A stretch of 64,000 nt of DNA from contig JBHGNT010000005.1 in assembly GCA_043228905.1 (NCBI GenBank), forward strand, positions 19,406,001 through 19,470,000. Direction: 5' to 3'. Position numbers and translations under genes: made by a program. Under the pieces are notes generated by a model that searched no databases, was not told where the DNA came from, and saw nothing but the letters and a program-made list of their open reading frames with translations. Positions 1 to 10,804 of the stretch are shown here, in pieces. Numbering within the stretch: position 1 is the stretch's first letter; every line of letters begins with the position of its first letter. This DNA is from Azolla caroliniana (taxonomy: Eukaryota > Polypodiophyta).

Positions 1-1
1 C

Positions 2-860
2 TATTGGAGTTATGTCGAAGGAGCTAATGACGCGGAACTCGAATCGACACACAGAGACTTCCTGTCGTGGGAGCTATCGGCGAGCAGGGTATTATACTGC
101 TTCGCGTCGTGTGTGGGCGAACAACTATTGAGCTATGTTCGGGATGCAAAGACGCCGAAGGGTGCGTGGGAAAATCTGAAGAAGATTTTCGCCGCGAGCA
201 CCACAACCAGGAAGCTTCAGCTCTGACAGGAGTTGAGAAACCTATGACAATGCGACTTGTCGGTGGCGGACTATACCTCGAAGATCAAGGATATCTGCAA
301 CTCCCTCGCCTCCATAGAGGTGAACATCGAGGAGAGCGAGATGGTCCAGATCTGTCTCGGAGGTTTGGCGTCGAAGTTCGGAGCGTTCTGAACGGCTATG
401 TGTACCTGGGAGAATACGCCGTCCTTTTTCGACTTACAGTCAATGCTCTTGGTAGAGGAGAACCACGCGGGTGCATCTACAAGCACGCACACCGACAACA
501 GAATGTTGTACACTGAGGGAGATAGGCCCCGTGGACGTGGAGGACGAGGCGAGTTGGCGCGCAATGGAGGCGGCCGACGAGATCAAGGAAGAAGGCACCG
601 AAGTGATGCCGACAGCAACTCCGGACCCTCCGGAAACAGGGGGAGTCGAAGCGATGAGAACCGGCAAGGGAAGGCCATCGCGGAGTGCTGGTACTATGGC
701 AAGAAAGGCCACAGGGAAAGTGAGTGTTGGAAGAAGTGCGCTGATTCAGAGAGAACCGGTTCCGAAAACGGTTTCGGACATACCGACAAGGGAAATCGGC
801 AGCGATCGCACTACGCCGAACACTCCGGGAGAGCTGGAGAAGGGTCTGCCTTTGTGACGA
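2..860 (+). pseudogene. copia A gag (capsid and zinc knuckle), 5' truncated
   Basis: Reading frame 2 encodes a copia Gag whose N-terminus lies before the window. The capsid-like region aligns with gag of element B (for example LASKFGAF followed by ENTPSFFDLQSMLLVEENHAGAS). A CCHC zinc knuckle of the form C-W-Y-Y-G-K-K-G-H-R-E-S-E-C lies near 690-730, with the second cysteine changed to Y, after an RG-rich stretch that could bind RNA. In-frame stops at 224-226, 245-247 and 389-391 break it. At the third, element B has CGA where A has TGA, a C-to-T change typical of methylated retroelements. Gag would package the element RNA in cytoplasmic particles; this copy cannot make full-length protein. 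Confidence 0.8.
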
Positions 861-3852
861 GACACGAAGCAAACTCAATGAAACGGACCACCCCGAGATC
901 AGACGAGGTGTGGTACGTAGACTCCGGCGCGTCAAACCACATGACGAGCCATAAGGAGTGGTTCTCGTACCTTGAAAAACCGATACAACTTGGAGTAGTC
1001 GCAACTGGAGACGACACTCCGCATCCGATCGCGAATGTCGGAGAAGTTTTCCTTAGCCATGTCGGGCAGAAAGGGAAACTCATGAACGTACTGCACGTTC
1101 CGACAATCACAAAGAACTTGGTCTCGGTCGGATAGATCGTCGACCAAGGGATGGAGGTTCGGTTTACACACCTCCGGTGCTTCATTGAGGAAGAAGGCCG
1201 TGTGATTGCGCAAGGGCGCAGAGATGGGAGGATGTTCATCCTCGACTCCACTGATGGCGGCACCACAATGTTCGTGAAGGGACAAAAATCCGAGTTGGAC
1301 ATCGACTTGTGGCACAAGTGGATAGGCCACATCAACTACCAACGGCTTCAAGACCTGCAATCGAAACAAGTGGTGTTCGGATTGCCCAAATTTAGTGGCC
1401 GAAAGGCACAAATTTGTGAAGCTTGCCAGCTCGGGAAGCAACACCGACTTCCTTTCCCCAACGAGCGAAACCGGAGCCGGAACAAGCTCGACCTTATACA
1501 CTCCGATGTATGGGGGCCAGCACAAAACGTTAGTCTTGGCGGGAGCCGATATTTCGTCTCCTTCATCGACGACCACACGTGGCACACGTGGATCTACCTC
1601 ATTGAGAGGAAGAGCGAAGTCTTCGACTGTTTCCGGGACCTCAAAGGGTTCGTGGAAACGGAAACGGGACGAAAGATCAAGTGCCTGCGGTCGGATGGCG
1701 GGAAAGAGTACTTTTTTGGTCAATTCAACAGTTATCTACAACAAATGGGAATTTGGCGCGAATTCAGTTGTAGATACACGCCGGAGCAGAATGGCGTTGC
1801 CGAGAGGAAGAATCGGTCAGTTGTGGAAGCGGCACGGGCAATGTTAGAGGAGAAGAGCTTGCCCAAGTTCTACTGGGCTGAGGCGGTAAGGACCGCGGTA
1901 TACATCCAGAACCGAATCGGAGACAAAGTGTCGGCGCACGAGCTATATTTCGGAACGAAGCCGAACTTGTGACACTTGAGGGTGTTCGGTAGCATTGCGT
2001 ATGTGCATGTACCGAAGGAGAAAAGGAGGAAGCTGGACGCAAAGGCCGAGAAATGCATCTTGGTCGGTTACTCGGACGAGCAGAAGGGTTATAAGTGCTA
2101 TAACCCTGGCACCAAACAAGCGCGTGTTAGTCGCGACGTTGTGTTTGACGAGTCCGCGTCCTGGTACCAGCCCCCGACTCCAAACCCCGACTCCAATCCG
2201 AGTTCTAACGATGAGGTTAGCGAGGCCGAGATGCCTCCGGATGAGCCCGAAATCGAGACCCGCCAAGAGAGTCCGATTTCACTCCGCTTAAGTGGACCGA
2301 TTAGACGACTGAGTCGGTACGATCAGTCCGATGAAGAGCCGGCGAGTAGTGGAGACTCGGTCGTGCATTCCTCGCGCAGGAAGCCGAGGAGACGGCTTAC
2401 GTGCAAAGAGAAAGGGAAGAAGAAGGTGTCGGATTCCAGCACGGATAGGAACGAGTCAGACCGACGCGAGTCCGACTCCGAGGGAACCGGTGACGGGTCT
2501 TTAAAGGTGAAGTCCGCGTCGACTGAGAAGGCCTCGACATCGGCTAATGTGAGATTACGCCGATCTACCCGCCAGAAGAATCCTGTTTTGCGGTTCGTAT
2601 ACAACGAGTACATGGCGCATCACTATGCGTACATGACCCATATAGCGGAAGTGCGTGAGCCGGAGAGCTACGCAGAAGTGGTGAAGGACACGAATTGGCG
2701 CGCCGCGATGGAGGAAGAGATGCACGCATTGGTGGAAAATGAGACCTGGGATCTGGTTGACGCACCGAAGGGTGTGAAGCTGAGCGAATGTAGGTGGGTG
2801 TACAAGGTCAAGTACAACACCGACGACTCGGTCAACCGATACAAGGCCCGGTTAGTGGCAAAAGGTTACGCGCAGAAACACGACATTGACTACGATGAGA
2901 CGTTTGCGCCGGTCGCGAAAATGACGACCGTCCGTGTTTTGCTCGCAGTAGCTGCGGTGAAGGGGTGGCACCTACATCAGATGGATGTAAAGAATGCGTT
3001 CCTGCAAGGTGACCTTGAGGAACAGGTGTACATGGTACAGCCCCCCGGATTTCACTTCGGAACGAACTCCTCGGTAGTATGCCGACTGAAGAAGTCCCTT
3101 TACGGACTGAAGCAAGCCCCGCGTGCCTGGAACGCGAAGATCACGCAACAACTGCGTCGGATGGGCTTCGTCACGTCAAAATCAGACTCTTCCCTGTTCA
3201 TCCGGAAAGGTCGACTAGGACCGGTTAGTATTTTACTATATGTTGATGACTTGGTTATCACCGACGCCGACGTAGGTGAAATCGACCGCGTGAAGCTCCA
3301 ACTTGCGGCATCGTTCGACTTGAAGGATGTGGGGGACCTTCATTACTTCCTCGGGATCGAAGTGATCCGTACCCCCGAAGGCATATTGATCAGCCAATGT
3401 CATTACGTGCTGAGTATGCGCAGTTAGGTGGCTACACCGATGCTGATTGGGCTGGCAACGCCGCCGATCGCCGATCCACGTCCGGATACGCGTTCTCCCT
3501 CGGGAGTGCCGCGATCGCGTGGAGCAGTAAGAAGTAGCCGACAATTGCACTGTCGAGCAATGAAGTTGAGTACCGAGGAGCGGCTGTCACGACATGCGAA
3601 GCCATATGGTTGAAACGACTACTTAGGGACCTCCAAGAGGTGTCAGATCCGACGACGATATACTGCGACAACCTCAGCAGCATCCAGCTCACGAAAAACC
3701 CCATTTTCCACGCACGGACCAAGCACATTGAGGTGCACTACCATTTCGTCCGTGAGCGTGTCCTTTCTGGTGAAGTCGAACTTCAGTACGTTCCGACGGA
3801 TCGACAGACTGCCGACATCTTCACCAAGCCTCTTGGTCTGGACAAGTTGTGA
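861..3852 (+). pseudogene. copia A pol: protease, integrase, RT, partial RNase H
   Basis: Pol follows gag in the same frame. Protease shows WYVDSGASNHMTSH (about 910-950). The integrase zinc region has LWHKWIGHINYQ and CEACQLGK (1305-1435), and the core has SFIDDHT, RSDGGKEY and QNGVAERKN. RT has the copia box LLYVDDLVIT near 3235-3262. Stops at 1133-1135 (CAG to TAG against element B) and 1970-1972 break the frame. Just after the HYVLS motif, near 3415-3427, about 290 bp present in B are missing, removing the RT-RNase H junction and shifting the frame. RNase H resumes at 3430 with TDADWAG and continues to 3852 with a stop at 3535. This copy is non-functional. Confidence 0.85.
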
Positions 3853-5074
3853 CAATTCTCAGGTGCGCTCGGATTGCGTCACCTTGACGTGCCAAACTTG
3901 AGGGGGAGAACAGTCCCGAACGACCAAGCAAGGCAACAAGAAAGGAGTGGAGACCGCGACACCGGGACGGTTGACTCGGTTGTCGAGTACGACTTCGGAT
4001 CGGCTGAAGAAGCCGAGGGCGGACCCGCGGAAAAGTCCGGAAGCGGACAGAAGGGGAGTAGCCGAAGGAGAGAGCCGAAGCCAACCATGCATGGGGAAGA
4101 TGACGCCATCGAGGGCGAGAAGACCGAAGACAAGTTGGAGACAGCCAACTTGGACGAGAGCGAAAACCGATCGGAGGTAGCCGAGTCGGTTCGGATGTTT
4201 GGTTAACCCTACGCTGAATCAACCGAGGCCCAAGCGGAAGAAAAGGCAACAGGAGAAGCGTCAACACCGCAACAACAAAAGAGTTGATAAGGGCCACATG
4301 AGCAGACAAGCCGACCGGAAGGGTCGAAGCGCGCGGAGTCGAACAGGTCGTGGAGCGTGAGCGAGGCGTGAAGCCAGGAGGAACCGGAGCTGTGAGCCCA
4401 AAGATCCCGAAGAGCCTCAAGTTGAGCTTGAGGGGGAGTGTTGAGAGACAAGCTCAACATCGGCCGGATCGGCTAAAGAAGCTGAGGACCGGATCGGTTG
4501 GGACCGATCGGTTAGGCCGAATGCGTAAATCAGTACGCAGACCGGTGCGTAGGTAGGGCCGGATCGGTGCGTAAACCGGGAGGCCGTTAGGAAAGATATT
4601 CCGTGAGGAATATATTTGGGAGTTAGTGTAGGAGCTCTTAATGAGCATTGAAGTACTGTCAGTACTTCGGTTGACACCGAGACGGTTGACTCGGTTGTCG
4701 AGTACGACTTCGGATCGACTGAAGAAGCCGAGGGCGGACCTGTGGAAAAGTCCGGAAGCGGACTGAAGGGGAGTAGCCGAAGGAGAGAGCCGAAGCCAAC
4801 CATGCATGGGGAAGATGACGCCATCGAGGGCGAGAAGACCGAAGACAAGTTGGAGACAACCAACTTGGACGAGAGCGAAAACCGATCGGAGGTAGCCGAG
4901 TCGGTTCGGATGTTTGATTCAGATACGCTGAATCAACCGAGGCCCAAGCGAAAGAAAAGGCAGCAGGAGAAGCGTCAACACCGCAACAACAGAAGAGCTG
5001 ATAAGGGCCACATGAGCAGACAAGCCGACCGGAAGGGTCGAAGCGCGCGGAGTCGAACAGGTCGTGGAACGTGA
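3853..5074 (+). pseudogene. extended C-terminal coding region after RNase H in copia A
   Basis: The RNase H frame (frame 1) continues past 3852 through LRHLDVPNLRGRT into a charged stretch to 4206, containing YDFGSAEEAEGG, and is repeated at 4742-5074 within the tandem duplication. Element B has an equivalent region with FDFGSPAEEAEG, in the same position and frame relative to RNase H. The conserved core suggests it was once translated as an extension of Pol or as a separate small ORF. I recognise no known domain and see no membrane segment. The stop at 3850-3852 replaces a CAA codon present in B. Confidence 0.45.
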
Positions 5075-5385
5075 GCGAGGCGTGAAGCCAGGAGGAACCG
5101 GAGCTGTGAGCCCAAAGATCCCGAAGAGCCTCAAGTTGAGCTTGAGGGGGAGTGTTGAGAGACAAGCTCAACATCGGCCGGATCGGCTAAAGAAGCTGAG
5201 GACCGGATCGGTTGGGATCGATCGGTTAGGCCGAATGCGTAAATCAGTACGCAGACCGGTGCGTAGGTAGGGCCGGATCGGTGCGTAAACCGGGAGGCCG
5301 TTAGGAAAGATATTCCGTGAGGAATATATTTGGGAGTTAGTGTAGGAGCTCTTAATGAGCATTGAAGTACTGTCAGTACTTCGGT
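3958..5385 (+). repeat. 714-715 bp tandem duplication at the 3' end of copia A
   Basis: Sequence from 3958 to about 4671 is repeated from 4673 to about 5385 with few differences. Each unit holds the downstream coding region, a polypurine tract (4428-4438 and 5142-5152) and the first part of an LTR (4439-4670 and 5153 onward). The first LTR copy stops before its TATA box and joins back into the coding region. Only the second is complete. One 1-nt indel separates the units near 4203/4919. A recombination or template switch within one element explains this better than two insertions, because the join lies inside the LTR. Confidence 0.85.
4439..4670 (+). repeat. partial LTR of copia A (duplicated, lacks TATA and R-U5)
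   Basis: Begins TGTTGAGAGACAAGCTC directly after a polypurine tract, and matches the first 230 bases of the complete LTR at 5153. It ends within U3 at the tandem duplication join, so it has no promoter or polyadenylation region. Confidence 0.8.
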
Positions 5386-5609
5386 CAGTCCTTCTAGGAC
5401 TTGTATAAAAGTGTTCATTGAACACACATATGTATAGAGTGTGGTGAATAGAGATTTAGTACCGCTGTTGAATATAGTTCTTGTTTTTTTCCTCTCTCAC
5501 TCTCTCTGTCTCTCCCGCATATACTGCGTAAGCTCAAGCTCTCCATTAAACCTGACTTTTCTTCCTTCTGTTCGGTCTTCATACTTGCTTCTGCACGTTA
5601 CTCTTTACA
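5153..5609 (+). repeat. 3' LTR of copia A
   Basis: Starts TGTTGAG after the polypurine tract at 5142-5152 and ends TTTACA at 5609. A TATA box (TATAAAA) lies at 5404-5410, followed by a CT-rich R-U5. The first 20 bases match the solo LTR split at 25493 and 31176. The 5' LTR is outside the window, so the target duplication cannot be checked; the bases after it are CGATG. Confidence 0.85.
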
Positions 5610-6619
5610 CGATGGCATACGCCAAAGTGCAACCTAATGGTCAAGGCAAATGAGCCCTCGTTTCGTAGTAGGCCCACGTGGCCCATCACATGGTCACATC
5701 ATTACGAATGCCTCTCGTAAGAATGAGCTCATGGTGGCATCGTATCCATGTAACGAGGGAGGGATGTTGGATACGTGTGTCATTGGAGCGACCTCACTTG
5801 AAGTGGGTCAAGCCCTACGTACTCAACATCATTATGGCTATAGGTGTTTCTTTACGTAATGAAATCGAGGTCATCAACGGGGTTGTCAACAATAAAAAAT
5901 TGTTGAAAAAGGAATGGTGACAACGCCATTCTCACAAAAATGTGAGGACGGCCACCAACATCCTTTTCCCGACAAGGACAACTTTCGATATAATCACGTA
6001 ATAACGAATATACACATATGTTTACTTATCACATATATACGATCAAATACGTATATACATGACCACATATGCCTATATTAAACATATCGTTATATTAAAT
6101 AGCCACAAATGATGTGATCGAGATACGTAATCGCAGTATATACCTCTACGCACATGAAACATCCACAAATAAGAGATCATCGTAATACGCAATTGAGGTA
6201 TTGATCTCTTATGCATACGAGACCAAACGCATATCCTTTACAACAAATCAAGGTATTAAACTCATACGCAAACGTAACATATGTTCGTGAACGTAATACG
6301 TAATTGAGGTATTAACCTCGTACGCATATGACACTCATCACATATTATTTATATGTCAAACGAGGTATTGACCTCATGCACATATGTAAACGTTTTAGAT
6401 AATCAATTAAGACCACTACAACATCATTGACTTAATGAAAAAAAATGACATATAAACTAAACACATGATTAGATGGGAGAAGAGAGAATAGAAAAAAAAA
6501 ATTACGGAAAGAGTTACCGAAGTTCTTTGTTGATCGTTGTCTAGATCAAGGCTGACCGCACATCGATCGATCACCATCAATCAAAAGACAAAAGACAAAC
6601 AAAGAAACATTAGTACATA
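5610..6619. other. no gene recognised; AT-rich, with minisatellite at 6115-6390
   Basis: No coding region with recognisable similarity is seen on either strand. Part of this may be the decayed internal region of the reverse copia element whose primer site and LTR lie at 6620-7088. The 5613-5935 part is GC-richer than the rest and has short open frames I cannot assign. Confidence 0.5.
6115..6390. repeat. imperfect minisatellite, five copies of a ~40-bp unit
   Basis: A unit of the form CGTAATACG-AATTGAGGTATT-ACCTC-TACGCATATG recurs near 6120, 6183, 6247, 6292 and 6361, with spacers that make the period about 50-65 bp. Copies diverge noticeably, so it is old or under no constraint. Confidence 0.6.
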
Positions 6620-6631
6620 GCTCTGATACCA
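6620..6631 (-). other. primer binding site (tRNA-iMet type) of copia D
   Basis: The minus strand reads TGGTATCAGAGC, two bases inside the LTR end at 6634. This fixes the LTR as a 5' LTR of a minus-strand element whose body would lie to the left. Confidence 0.8.
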
Positions 6632-6633
6632 AA

Positions 6634-7088
6634 TATTAGAGATCTAGGTACTAAAGTAAGCTTAAGATAAGGATAAACTAATGATAGATAGAAAGGAGAA
6701 AGAGAAAGAAGGGTGCCGATCCACCCGACCACCCCCGAGCGAAGGGATCGAGATGGACTCGAGCCTCGATCGGCGTCCCATACCACTGCCATGGCGTCGA
6801 GTCGTACCTGGTGCTGGCGCGCTCGCTACAAGAGTTGACCCACCACAAGAGCAGAGTCTCGATGTAGTCAAAAGATGATCAAATGAGGGTAGCTAGGCCT
6901 CTTATTTATAGCGATACCCAAGGCCCCCAGGCAAGTTCACACTTGACCTAATGGGTTGTCTCAATCCCGAGGATTAAAAGTAATCCTCCCCTTCTTTACA
7001 CTCTCGTTTAACCCTCACACTTATCCATGTGTATAGAATACTACTGTAAATTCTCACCACGGGATATTAAATGTTCATGCCCGTAACA
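6634..7088 (-). repeat. 5' LTR of copia-type element D, reverse orientation
   Basis: On the minus strand it runs from TGTTACGGGCATG (7088) to CTCTAATA (6634), about 455 bp, with a TATAAATA box. It is closely similar along its length to the solo LTR at 45922-46386, which confirms both ends. It is inserted in the zinc-finger part of the LINE at 7089-9412. No recognisable D coding region follows it, so the rest was lost. Confidence 0.85.
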
Positions 7089-9412
7089 CAATAGGTGAAT
7101 GGCAAAGTGGGCAGTCTAACGGGCCGCCACGTTTACCTAGCCATTCGCCAACGGGAACCACATTATGATCGATTTGCCACCAAAAAAACTTTATCTTTTC
7201 CGGCATGTGGAGATGACAGAAACCCTTCCAAAAGGTAATGAGCACCTCGTCAGGGATGCCCAATGTACGCCAGCCATTGCGTAAGGGGCCATCTAGCTGC
7301 AGTTGAAGAGTCCGGCCCAGTTTAGTGTTGTACTCGAAGAAATGGCGAAATCTGCTATCATGTTTCCACCTAAAATCCCTTGGATACCATTCTAGTTTGA
7401 CAAGGGGCCGACAACCATATACCCATAACTTCCAATGGGGTTCCACCTTAGCAACATCTGGGTCTGTCTTCCAGGTGTTACCAACCTACGCCACCACGCG
7501 GATAGGGTGCCAAGAGCCCCTACTCTGACTCTCCCCAAAACTTGTATCTCTTCCGGATCCGCTCACGCCCTTCAGCAACTTAACCCTTCCAGCCTCATCA
7601 AAGAGACTGAACCAAGAATCTTCTCTCACCTCCCCCATCGGAACCCTATCAACTGCCTCAACTATCAATCTCCACATTTTCATGGCTCCCTTGAGGGGAG
7701 GGAATGGGACCTCTTGGGTTCCTCCTAAAGCCACCGTGCGTCGCCAATCATCTATAGAGTGGAACCCTATTTGCGCTAGCTTTCCCCACGCTAGGCCCTT
7801 AAGCTACCCTAACATCATGTCGTCACTTTCACACCTGAGGGTTCCAAAATAATGGTTGTCTAGACCACTCGATTAGTTTCTCCGGCGTGTGCTTGACCAA
7901 ATGATGTCGTACGTGACACCATGCCCGCAAGATGGAGTTCCTCTCCTTCGGAAGACAAGCCATCTTGGGTGGGACTCCGCTTGTGCAACACCAAATCAAG
8001 GAGTTGGGCCAAGGCCTACCATACTTGGAAGTCCCTGCCTGCAACCTATGCGAAGTAGAACCTTCCAACACCCCTTACCTGGCAGGAGGCATCGAACCAC
8101 CATTTTGGCTAGCAATGCTCGGCTCTGCATTAAGGGGTTTATGAGGCCAAGCCCCCCTTTGGCCCATGGTTGTGTTAACCAATGCCATGACACTCTGGCG
8201 GCAACCATCAGGTTGTCCTTACTTGACCATATAAACCCCCTGATGGCAGCCTTAATTGCGTGCAAACCTGAAGGGTCCATAATCCAGCAGGAGACTAAGT
8301 GCCTGGTGGCGAGCATCACTTGGTTCGCAATAAGAACCCTACCAGCGAAGGATAGTTTAGACATGCTCCATTGGTTCAACTTCTTGCTTAGTTTGGCTTG
8401 CACATGGGACAATTGCGCTCCCTTGGGGATTGCCCTCCCCATCGTAAATCTGAGGTACTTGAATGTCCTCCCATCAGGGACCCATGCAAAATCAACATGG
8501 GGATGCCACCTTGGCTTCTCTTGTTCGCTGAACCAGAGGCCTTGGGTTTTATCCCAATTGACCTTAGCACCAACTACCTGACAAAAGTCCTCGACAAGAT
8601 GTTTAGCTCGCTGCAAATTTGCATCATCACACTGCAAGAAAAGGACCGTATCGTCGGCATATTTAGATAACTGAAGATCTTCAGTCACATTGGGGATGGG
8701 CAATCCCCTCGATCTGCTGCTTGGTGCTTGTAAGTAGGCAGAGAACACCTCGGTTACAAATAGATAGAGATATGGGGCTAGGGGACAACCTTGCCTCATT
8801 GAACGATGTAGTTGGAAGGCCGGGCCCCTAGCACCAGATACCAACATGCTACTGGTAGCAGTTCGATAGAGTGCAAAAGTGCAATTCCTCCATTGCTAGG
8901 GAAGGCCCATAGCTCTCATCACTCTTTCCAAAAAGGACCATAACACCCTGGCGTAGGCCTTCTCAAAGTCTAAAATCAGAATAGCTGAGCTCGATACAGC
9001 ACGATCTGCCAATGCCATAACTTCCCAGAGAAGCAACACATTAACAAAGATACACCTACCCCTGATAAACCCTGTTTGATTCTCATGTAGGATGTTCGGT
9101 AGGAAGCTTGCTATTCGCCTAGCTAGGACTTTTGCGAGTATCTTGTATATCATGTTAAGGATCGTGATTGGACGCTATTGACATAGCTCGAGGCTTTGCC
9201 CTGCCGCTTTAGGGATGAGATAGATCATCCCCTCAACCAGGCCAATTGACATCGCTCCTAAGGTCCAAATCTCCCGAATCCCAGTTTCCAATGAGGGGAT
9301 AACAGTTTCCCAATGAATCTCAAAAAAATTTCGTGAGAGACCATCAAGGCCGGGGCATGCTCCTCTCCGCAAATCCCTAAGTGCCTCCGAGAGTTCTAAT
9401 CGAGAAATGGTT
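7089..9412 (-). pseudogene. L1-type LINE ORF2 fragment: RT and C-terminal zinc finger
   Basis: One minus-strand frame, interrupted by a few stops, encodes the RT of a plant L1-type non-LTR retrotransposon. From the N-terminal side it shows PGLDGLSRNFFEIHW (about 9350), ILDFEKAYARV (8950-8980), QGCPLAPYLYLFVTEVF (8770-8800) and the catalytic KYADDTVLF (8650-8680). The C-terminal zf-RVT-like region near 7090-7300 has WWQIDHNVVPVGEWLGKRG and CPLCHS. The endonuclease and ORF1 are missing, so the copy is 5'-truncated at about 9412. Its 3' end was cut by LTR D at 7088. It is not functional. Confidence 0.85.
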
Positions 9413-9475
9413 CTTCTTTTTCTTCTTTTTCTTCTTCTTCTTCTTTTCTTCTCTCTGTGTCTCTTTCTTTTCTTT
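9411..9475. repeat. TTC/TTTTC-rich microsatellite
   Basis: A pyrimidine run of TTC and TTTTTC units abuts the truncated end of the LINE. Confidence 0.75.
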
Positions 9476-9645
9476 GTAAATAATGGCTTTCATTATGACA
9501 GAAAAACACACCACCATGACTTTAACTTAGAGTACGTATCTGTAGAACCCTTCTAAATATCTAAATACATACATACTCTACTATTATCATAACACACTCA
9601 ATCCCACCCTACACACCTATTCAGTTGTCGAACCTGATGATATTT
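9476..9645. other. short unassigned AT-rich spacer
   Basis: No open frame or repeat family recognised. Confidence 0.4.
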
Positions 9646-9708
9646 TTTACTTTCGATGAATGGGTAAATATCCCATTTTACTTTCGATGAATGGGTAAAT
9701 ATCCCATT
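9646..9708. repeat. 30-bp direct tandem duplication (two copies)
   Basis: TTTCGATGAATGGGTAAATA and its flanks occur twice in direct succession with no mismatches that I can see. Confidence 0.8.
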
Positions 9709-9769
9709 TTTTGCTGTAAACCATTTGTGTCATGGGCCAATTTTGGCCTTAGAAGACGTTAAATATCTA

Positions 9770-9990
9770 TCTCTCTCTTATTATTATTATTATTATTATT
9801 GTTTTATCGTAATTACCTTACCCTAGTGGTAAGTTGTTAGCACTACACGAACATAGCTCTCTCTCTCTCTTTATTATTATTATTGTTTTATCGTAATTAC
9901 CTTACCCTAGTGGTAAGTTGTTAGCACTACAAGCACTACGTTTTAGGGTCGAAACCCAACTTCCTCACCTTTCTATTATATACTTCTTAT
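9770..9990 (+). repeat. duplicated tRNA-derived SINE-like sequence with TTA microsatellite
   Basis: A CT-rich run, a (TTA)n tract and about 45 bp beginning GTTTTATCGTAATTACC occur twice (9770-9848 and 9856-9930). In the second copy a box-A-like TACCCTAGTGGTA (9903-9915) is followed by a box-B-like GGGTCGAAACCC (9946-9957), the spacing of a pol III promoter in tRNA-derived SINEs. The first copy stops before box B. Confidence 0.5.
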
Positions 9991-10018
9991 ATATCTCTTA
10001 ATTCACTAGATGCCATTG

Positions 10019-10087
10019 TGGAATGTAGGGGTTGAACCCATGACTACCTGGTCTCCATTGGGCAACCTTACCAACTGAGCTACATCC
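10019..10087 (-). repeat. tRNA-like SINE head, reverse orientation
   Basis: The minus strand reads GGATGTAGCTCAGTTGGTAA and later GGGTTCAACCCC, matching box A and box B of a tRNA gene, with partly complementary ends. The acceptor stem has an extra base and the anticodon arm is poor, so it reads as a tRNA-derived SINE head rather than a working tRNA gene. It faces the SINE-like unit at 9856-9990. Confidence 0.5.
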
Positions 10088-10372
10088 ATATGGGCTCTCT
10101 CTCTCTCTCTCTTCTTGTCTATGTTTCCTCTCTTCTTGTTTTCCCCATTGTCAAGTGCATCCTTGGTGGAGTTCGTTCCTTTGTGGTGTGTGCTTTTCTA
10201 CTTTGCGCGCGTGCCTTCTTTGTTGGGTTGTGCATCTTTTGGTGTGCTCACCGAAGAAATAACTGACGAAATGCATGGGAGTTCACCGAAGTGAACGAGA
10301 GACATCCACAAATGCTTGGCTAAATCTTCCATCCATTTCTTTTATCTTTTTTTTCTTATATATTACACAAAA

Positions 10373-10804
10373 ATGGCATTTAAACGAATTAAAGAACATA
10401 AGGAGATACAAGATGAGGTTATAAGTAAAGAAGACTTTTTAGATATGTTTAATCGTTTAGTAAAAATAGAGACTGATATGAGAAAATGGGAAAAAGAAGC
10501 CGAATCCCACAAGAAAAAAGATAGAGAAGAAAAAGACGCAGTTAAGGCCGAAATAGAGAAACTTAAAGTAGAAAACATCAACCTTATGAAACAACTTAAT
10601 GACCTCGAGATATCTAGGGAAGATGGTGAAATATCCTCCATAGAGGATATAAAGGAAGAGATTAAAAAAGTTAAAGAAGAAGTTAAAAGCGACATGGAGT
10701 TAGTTAAAACAAGTTGGGTAGACATGGTAAAACGCAATGTTAAAAAGGAAATAAAAGATGAAAATATAGTTAATACTACTTGTGAGGAAGAGAAAATGCA
10801 GTAA
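10373..10804 (+). CDS. LINE ORF1-like coiled-coil protein
   Basis: An ATG at 10373 opens a 143-codon frame ending at 10804. The protein is highly charged and helical, with long runs of E, K and D in heptad-like spacing from about residue 20 to 120, consistent with a coiled coil. Near its end is SWVDMVKRNVKKE. I see no zinc knuckle. Its place about 0.4 kb upstream of an endonuclease-like region, on the same strand, suggests the ORF1 (RNA-binding/trimer) protein of the LINE continuing to 18613. It could instead be a truncated longer protein. No homology beyond coiled-coil character is claimed. Confidence 0.5.
   Translation: MAFKRIKEHKEIQDEVISKEDFLDMFNRLVKIETDMRKWEKEAESHKKKDREEKDAVKAEIEKLKVENINLMKQLNDLEISREDGEISSIEDIKEEIKKVKEEVKSDMELVKTSWVDMVKRNVKKEIKDENIVNTTCEEEKMQ

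Larger units (their letters stand above)
1..5609 (+). mobile_element. Ty1/copia LTR retrotransposon A, 5' end outside window
   Basis: Domain order gag, protease, integrase, RT, RNase H is that of Ty1/copia. The window opens inside gag, so the 5' LTR and primer site are missing. The 3' end is marked by a polypurine tract (TTGAGGGGGAG) and an LTR starting TGTTGAG and ending TTTACA. The coding strand is broken by several stop codons and one large deletion, so this copy is dead. It is the same broad family as element B (18614-24507) and fragment I (57388-58379). The 3' end is unusual because polypurine tract plus LTR start occurs twice in tandem. Confidence 0.9.

Noticed and set aside
4439-5609. 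Two separate copia elements in tandem
   Set aside because: The first LTR is incomplete and joined inside U3 to the same coding tail, with no TSD; one duplicated element fits better.
10019-10087. Functional tRNA gene
   Set aside because: Acceptor stem has an extra base and the anticodon arm does not fold well; SINE-like head is the better call.
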